NCBI GenBank assembly: GCA_910580045.1
Contig: CAJTXF010000083.1
Span: 1-9,707, forward strand
DNA: 9,707 nucleotides
Direction of reading: 5' to 3'
From: an uncultured Eubacteriales bacterium
GTDB lineage: Bacteria > Bacillota > Clostridia > Oscillospirales > Acutalibacteraceae
Below, one piece after another: positions 5,636-9,707 of the stretch. The notes beneath the pieces are model-generated. The model ran no database searches and had not been told where the DNA came from. It saw only the letters and a list, made by a program, of their open reading frames with translations. Position numbers and translations under genes: made by a program. The stretch's first letter is position 1, and the number at the start of each line of letters is the position of its first letter.

Positions 5636-6562
5636 ATGGCTATTACCAGTTCTCAAATTCAAGAGGCGATCCTCAACTGCCTACGCAGCGGAACATCCCG
5701 CACAACCCGTGAAATCAAACAGTACCTGGAAAGCTCTGGCATCAGAGACTATACCCCCGGACAGTTTTCAGGCTCCATCAACACTTTGTGTCGGCAAAAA
5801 AATATCAAATGTGTCAGTCGCGGCACCTACCGGATAATGAGCCCTGGCGATAGACCGGAGAAAAAGGTCTGTTTTGTGGTGTCGCCTATTGGTGATGACG
5901 GCAGCCCTACAAGGGACAATGCGGACAAGCTTTTCCGGCATATTCTGGGACCAGTTTGTAGGGCTTGTGGATTTGAGGCCTTACGCGCTGACCAGATCAA
6001 CGACACAGACTCTATTACCCAGACCATTATGGACAAACTTGCCTCTGCCGAGCTTGTTATTGCCGATATAACCGAACATAATCCAAACGTATTTTATGAA
6101 ATGGGGTATAGGAAGTGTTTGGCAAAGCCCCTGATCCATCTGAAGCGAAAGGGAGAGGTTATCCCTTTTGACGTAAATACGATACGTACCATTGAGTATG
6201 ACTTGACTGATTTAGATGGGGTAGAAGCGGTAAAAGAACGCATACAAAACACAATTCAGACATTTTCTTTCGGCCAAGAAGATACATCCTCACCAGAACA
6301 GGAAGTAGATTCTTCCTTATTTTCCAACATACTCCCCACCCTGTATCAGATACAGGATTCACTGGAAGAACTGAAAGGGATGGTGAGCAAGCGTGAAAAC
6401 GAGGTTATAGAAACCATCATGCAGACCAGCCTGAAAAATGTGCCAAGGGAGGAGGATCCCAATTTGGCCATGATGAAACTCCTGCTGCCAAAGCTGCTTG
6501 AAAGCCCGGAAATGTTTCAAAATCTTATGAAGCTCTCTGACGCTGTCAAAAAGGTAAATTGA
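5636..6562 (+). CDS. Winged-helix plus TIR/deoxyribosyltransferase-like protein, candidate defence effector
   Basis: ATG at 5636 is chosen for GGAGG at 5621-5625 and because the frame upstream precedes the likely transcription start; the product is 308 residues. Residues 1-70 look like a winged helix (TSSQIQEAILNCLRSG, TTREIKQYL, then a basic GTYRIM strand). Residues 76-210 form a Rossmann-like domain with FVVSPIGDD (80-88), ADKLFRHILGPVCRACGF and DITEHNPNVFYEMGY (144-158). The NPNVFYE pattern, Glu155 here, matches proteins related to nucleoside 2-deoxyribosyltransferases and TIR domains, where that Glu is the catalytic residue for breaking N-glycosidic bonds of NAD or nucleotides. Residues 211-308 are mainly helical and may oligomerise. 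The inferred role is a nucleotide- or NAD-consuming effector with a DNA- or ligand-binding front end. The next gene starts 31 bases downstream on the same transcript. The exact family name is uncertain. Confidence 0.75.
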   Translation: MAITSSQIQEAILNCLRSGTSRTTREIKQYLESSGIRDYTPGQFSGSINTLCRQKNIKCVSRGTYRIMSPGDRPEKKVCFVVSPIGDDGSPTRDNADKLFRHILGPVCRACGFEALRADQINDTDSITQTIMDKLASAELVIADITEHNPNVFYEMGYRKCLAKPLIHLKRKGEVIPFDVNTIRTIEYDLTDLDGVEAVKERIQNTIQTFSFGQEDTSSPEQEVDSSLFSNILPTLYQIQDSLEELKGMVSKRENEVIETIMQTSLKNVPREEDPNLAMMKLLLPKLLESPEMFQNLMKLSDAVKKVN

Positions 6563-6593
6563 CCATACGACACTTGTGCTTGGAGGTGTGAAT

Positions 6594-7361
6594 ATGAAAG
6601 ATGAATTTCAGTTTTTGTTGTATAAAGCCGCCGACGAGAGCATTTCAGTGGATGCTGTTATTAAAGATGAAACTATTTGGCTGACACAAAAATCAATGGC
6701 AGAATTATATGGTGTTGATAAGTCCGGCATCAGCCGGCACTTAAAAAATATCTTTTCCGAAGGTGAGCTTGAGGAAAAAGTGGTTGTTGCAATTTTTGCA
6801 ACAACCACTCAGCACGGCGCTTTAGAGGGGAAAACCCAGACCAACCCGACCCGTTTCTACAGCTTAGATGCCATCATATCCGTGGGCTACCGGGTTAACT
6901 CCAAGCGGGCCACACACTTCCGCATTTGGGCTACCAGTGTGCTGAAAGAATATATGATAAAGGGCTTTGCCATGGATGATGACCGGCTAAAGCAAGGAAA
7001 AACCGCCTTTGGCAAGGACTACTTTCGCGAGCTGCTGGAACGCGTCCGTTCTATCCGGGCTAGTGAACGCCGCATCTGGCAGCAGATTACCGACATCTTT
7101 GCCGAATGCAGTATCGACTATGACCGGGATTCTCCTACCACCCAAGACTTCTACGCCATGGTACAGAACAAATTCCACTATGCCATCAGCGGGCAGACTG
7201 CAGCAGAGATCATCTATTCTGGCGCTGACCATCAGAAGGAGCATATGGGCCTAACTACCTGGAAGATGAAACCCATACGAATTTCAAAATATGAGCGCGA
7301 AAACCGCACAGCCATGGGACATAGCCAACTGGTGGAGTACGGAATAGTGAGTGCAGTATAA
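6594..7361 (+). pseudogene. rhuM: RhuM-family protein, N-terminal two thirds with a replaced tail
   Basis: ATG at 6594 follows GGAGGT at 6582-6587. Residues 1-224 match RhuM-family proteins: a DEFQFLLYKAADESISVDAV opening, a helix-turn-helix-like IWLTQKSMAELYGVDKSGIS, the TTQHGALEGKTQ loop, and the family signature LDAIISVGYRVNSKRATHF. A middle domain ends in AAEIIYSGADHQKEHMGLTT. RhuM is known from pathogenicity islands and defence-rich regions; its biochemical role is not established. After Trp223-Lys224 the family continuation NAPEGRILKSDV is missing and 31 unrelated residues (M225-V255) follow before TAA. The missing part lies inverted at 7486-7728. The gene may be non-functional or may make an alternative C-terminus. 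It probably shares a transcript with the preceding TIR-like gene. Confidence 0.85.
6779..6809. repeat. 14-bp perfect inverted repeat inside rhuM
   Basis: AGTGGTTGTTGCAA at 6779-6792 and its complement at 6796-6809 are separated by only TTT. It encodes VVVAIFATTT, a segment that varies in the family. No T-run follows, so it is not a terminator. Confidence 0.8.
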
Positions 7362-7365
7362 ATAG

Positions 7366-7417
7366 CAAAGAACCGGCATGAGCAAGGCGTCTATTGCCCT
7401 GCATGCCGGTTTCTTTA
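7366..7417. terminator. Terminator after rhuM, inside the inverted segment
   Basis: AACCGGCATG at 7371-7380 pairs with CATGCCGGTT at 7402-7411. Flanking AAAG/CTTT extends the stem with one bulge, and TTTCTTT follows on the plus strand. The minus strand also ends in GGTTCTTT, so it should work in both directions. Confidence 0.65.
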
Positions 7418-7485
7418 TCATCAAATTCTTTTGTAGTGCCTGCTATTGCGGTGTCTTCAGCAGCCTCCTCCTGCTTAGCTTTCTC

Positions 7486-7731
7486 CTAGGCCTGCTTTCG
7501 TGAAGCCCTTCCCTTGTCCCGCAAAATATCATACCGGCGAAAAGACAGGAACTCGTTCACGCTGACGGCGAATCCCTCCATAGTGAAGGTGTTTTCCTGC
7601 TCGATCAAGTCCTCGATATAATCGAAATATCCAGTGATAGCCCGCTCCAACTGGCGTATTCTTTGTTCCGGCAGATAGTTCTTCGCCACGGTCACGTCTG
7701 ACTTTAGGATACGTCCTTCAGGAGCATTCTT
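7486..7731 (-). pseudogene. Inverted C-terminal third of rhuM
   Basis: On the minus strand, from Lys (7731-7729) the frame reads KNAPEGRILKSDV, then NYLPEQRIRQLERAITGYFD, an ENTFTMEGF segment and FLSFRRYDILRDKG, ending SRKQA before TAG at 7488-7486. This is the RhuM family's C-terminal region, and it begins exactly at the residue after Lys224 of the plus-strand part. The 80 codons plus the 224 upstream give 304 residues; RhuM proteins are usually about 330-350, so the last 30 or so are missing. In frame after the TAG comes a charged EKAKQEEAAED, which resembles the expected family tail for only a few residues. There is no start codon or ribosome site, so the fragment is not expressed as it stands. 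Confidence 0.8.
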
Positions 7732-7733
7732 CC

Positions 7734-8568
7734 GGAACAAGCTGCGGCTCATCGCGCTGGAAAATATGCTGGTGGAGCTTCGTAAGCGCAGTAACCATGG
7801 CAAGCTCGTGCAGGAGGCGACCGTGCAGAAATATTTAACAGTGGTGTCGGCGGTGCTTAGTGACGCCAAGCGCAACGAGATTATCCCAGAGAATCCCGCC
7901 CATATGATTGACCTGCCTGACACTGAAAAGCGGGAGCAGTTTATTCCCAGCGAGGAAGATGCAAACCGGTTCCTCAATGCCCTCCTGGATGAGCCGCAGG
8001 AGTACAAGATTTTCTATGTGCTGGCGCTCTACACCGGGTGCCGCCGGGGAGAGTTATGCGCTCTGAAGTGGCATGATTTTATCATGACGGACAAATATCG
8101 CTGTGTACTTACGGTCAGTCGCTCCCGGAGCCACATACCGGGACAAGGCGTAATGGAGGGGCCAACCAAGAATGGCCCCAGCCGTACTATCGTTATTGAG
8201 GAAGTATCACTTCGCTGTTTCTGGGATATCGCGGTTACAAGACCGTCCAGGCTGAAAAGGTTGGGCGCGAGGTTAGCCCATATCTGTTCGCTGACGAGTA
8301 CGGCAATTTTATCCACCCGGACACGTTCACAAAGCATCTGCGTTAGATTTTTAGGGAGAGCGATTTTCCAGAATCTTTTCATCTTCACACTTTGCGCCAT
8401 TACGTAATTTCATCCTTGCTCCATCATGGTGTGGACAAGCAGACTGTCGCTGAACTGGCAGGCCATGCCGATACTTCTTTCTTGGAGCGTACTTACTGCT
8501 ACCCGTAGATGGAATTGAAGAAACAGGCCGCAAATATCATGACAGATGTGCTTCTGCATACCGCCTAA
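7734..8568 (+). pseudogene. Decayed tyrosine integrase 1
   Basis: From about 7739 the plus strand encodes the second half of the core-binding domain (ALENMLVELRKRS, EATVQKYLTVVSAVLSDA) and a catalytic domain. Catalytic features seen are YTGCRRGELCALKW (Arg codon 8042-8044), HTLRHYV, LAGHADTSF, and Tyr at 8494-8496 within ERTYCYP. The N-terminal ~100 residues are gone; the left edge is the inverted rhuM piece. One base is missing at about 8207-8212 (VSL then SLFLGYRGYK in the next frame). In-frame TAG codons lie at 8344-8346 (after KHLR) and 8506-8508 (after CYP, where Gln is usual). The natural end is TAA at 8566-8568. The family drives site-specific insertion and excision of integrative elements. 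This copy is inactive. Confidence 0.85.
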
Positions 8569-8578
8569 CGACAAAATG
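8567..8578 (+). repeat. 12-bp direct repeat, copy 2 (possible att core)
   Basis: AACGACAAAATG overlaps the TAA stop of integrase 1 and matches 2522-2533 exactly. Integrase genes often abut the attachment site of their element. Confidence 0.35.
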
Positions 8579-8717
8579 ATGGACATAGAAGCCGCCACAG
8601 CAAGAGCGTTTTGTTGGGTAGGTAGAAAGTGAAAAAGCCCCTGGACTTCCGGCAGGTAATGTGGTATTGTGAGGTTGCCTCAACAGGGCAAATCGCAACA
8701 GGAAAGAGATTATTTCA

Positions 8718-9651
8718 ATGGCAAGCATCTACAAGCGAGGAAACAGCTACCTGCTGGTCATTTCCATGGGCTATGATTTTGATGGCAAACGCCGCAAAAC
8801 CCGGCAGAAAACCGTCCATCCACCAGACGGTTTAACTCCAAAGGCCAAAGAAAAATGGCTTGAGGAAGAAACTGCTCTCTTTGAACGCCAATGTCACAAC
8901 GAGCCGCTACCAGTCGATAAGTCTATCACCTTGGCAAGCTATACTGAGATATGGCTCAGGGAGATTGCTCCAATCAAGCTGGCAAAGTCCACCTTGGCCC
9001 GGGACAAGCAGGACATCGACAGATTTATGCCGTACCTTGGCGGTTATAAGCTGACCGACCTAAAGCCCGAACACTTCCGAGATCTCTACGCCGAACTTCG
9101 CAAACAGAAAAATTCTGTGACAGGAAAACCGCTCTCCGAATGCACCGTCGAGGGTGTCCATGCTTGCTTGTGTGGCATTCTCTCAGATGCGATGGAGGGC
9201 AGCTTTTTTTCGCATAACCCGGCGTGGCGCACCTATAAATACACTGGCAAAAAGAAGAAAAAGTAGAATGAATGTAGCCGGTGAAGAAACTACGCAGAAG
9301 CTCATTGCCGCCCTTGAAGAGGAAAGCATCAAATATGAAACTTATTTCAAACTGATTATCGCCACGGGTATGCGCTGGGGCGAGTGTTGTGGATTGAAGT
9401 GGTGCGATGTGAATTTCAAAGAAAAGTCCATTCATATCTGTCGGAATGTGGAGAAAGTCACCGGCGAGGATATCATCGTCAAGGAACCTGAAACTGCCTC
9501 GGGTGATCGTTATGTTTACTTCTCCGCTGAGACGGCAATCCTGCTGAAAGAGTACCGAAAATTTTGCCAGCAGAAAACTGAAACCTATGACGAGCGCGAA
9601 CTGTCCGCCGATGATTATATCTTCCGCCGGCATGGGCTGGAACTTCCTATG
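8718..9651 (+). pseudogene. Tyrosine integrase 2, frameshifted and interrupted
   Basis: ATG at 8718 follows GGAAAGAG at 8701-8708. The product opens with an arm-type DNA-binding domain (MASIYKRGNSYLLVISMGYD, KTRQKTVHPP) and a core-binding domain (SITLASYTEIWLREI, STLARDKQDIDRFMPYLGGY, CTVEGVHACLCGILSDA). In the A-rich tract AAAAAGAAGAAAAAG at about 9249-9263 the frame runs into TAG at 9264-9266. One base over, it continues as RMNVAGEETTQKLIAALEEE and the catalytic start TGMRWGECCGLKW. The family sequence ends at GLELPM (about 9650), before the HxLRH and Tyr motifs, where unrelated DNA begins. It is a different lineage from integrase 1. With both a frameshift and a missing active site it cannot recombine DNA. 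The A-tract shift alone could be a sequencing error; the truncation could not. Confidence 0.8.
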
Positions 9652-9707
9652 AGAGCCTGTCCCCAATCTTGTGTAAACCTCCAAAGTGATGTAGAATAGG
9701 GACATCA
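9652..9707. mobile_element. Possible end of an insertion sequence (IS256-like)
   Basis: Integrase 2 stops matching its family at about 9651. The new sequence begins GAGCCTGTCCCC and contains CTTGTGTAAACCTCC; a TTGTGTAAA core is typical of IS256-family terminal repeats. Only 56 bases are in view and no transposase is visible, so family and exact edge are inferred. Confidence 0.4.

Noticed and set aside
6576..6593. Upstream GTG start for rhuM
   Set aside because: The GGAGGT site falls inside the extra codons; ATG 6594 is correctly spaced and matches the family start.
7486..8508. Three in-frame TAG codons (7486, 8344, 8506), at places where Gln or Glu would fit: a recoded amber codon?
   Set aside because: All three lie in genes already broken by truncation, inversion or frameshift, and the intact genes here end in TGA or TAA, so they do not inform on TAG; decay by point mutation is simpler.
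8629..8835. GTG-started frame before integrase 2, a possible excisionase
   Set aside because: No helix-turn-helix or winged-helix pattern, and most of it overlaps integrase 2 in another frame.
1..9707. CRISPR array, tRNA or rRNA genes
   Set aside because: No regularly spaced repeats and no cloverleaf or rRNA-like segments were noticed on either strand.

Overview
The window looks like chromosomal accessory DNA of a Gram-positive gut Clostridium, most likely of the Oscillospiraceae type. The grounds are AGGAGG-type ribosome sites, a replication initiator of the kind carried by Clostridial integrative elements, BlaI/BlaR1-type regulation, LplABC-type sugar transport genes and GC-rich coding DNA. 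This placement is inference from gene families; no rRNA is present.

Left part (1-2200) is a graveyard. It holds the 3' end of a replication-initiator-like gene on the plus strand. On the minus strand, in transcription order, lie a broken replication-initiator gene with its leader (promoter, three hairpins, one a T-tailed terminator), a fragment of another small mobile-element protein, and remnants of an lplB-lplC-lplA carbohydrate ABC transporter operon. The lpl genes are joined by internal deletions and single-base shifts, and the binding-protein gene is fused to an unrelated C-terminus.

Middle part (2500-5440) is an intact two-gene signalling operon: a BlaI-family repressor and a BlaR1-type M56 metalloprotease with overlapping stop and start. 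They are driven by a strong promoter flanked by two nearly identical operator dyads and closed by a perfect terminator. The sensor lacks a recognisable penicillin-binding module. It instead carries three copies of a 70-80 residue repeat at its C-terminus.

Next (5570-7361) is a second operon with its own promoter. It encodes a winged-helix plus TIR/nucleoside-deoxyribosyltransferase-like protein, followed after 31 bases by a RhuM-family gene. The pair is a candidate defence or stress module. The rhuM gene is cut exactly after Lys224; its missing 80 codons lie about 460 bases downstream on the opposite strand. Flipping the segment between a 6-base inverted repeat restores the family sequence.

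Right part (7734-9707) contains two broken tyrosine integrases. The first lacks its N-terminus and has one frameshift and two in-frame TAG codons. The second is frameshifted and then interrupted before its last catalytic residues by sequence resembling the end of an IS256-like element. A 12-base direct repeat occurs right at the stop codon of the first integrase and at 2522, upstream of the blaI operon. It could mark the ends of a roughly 6-kb integrated element that carried both operons.
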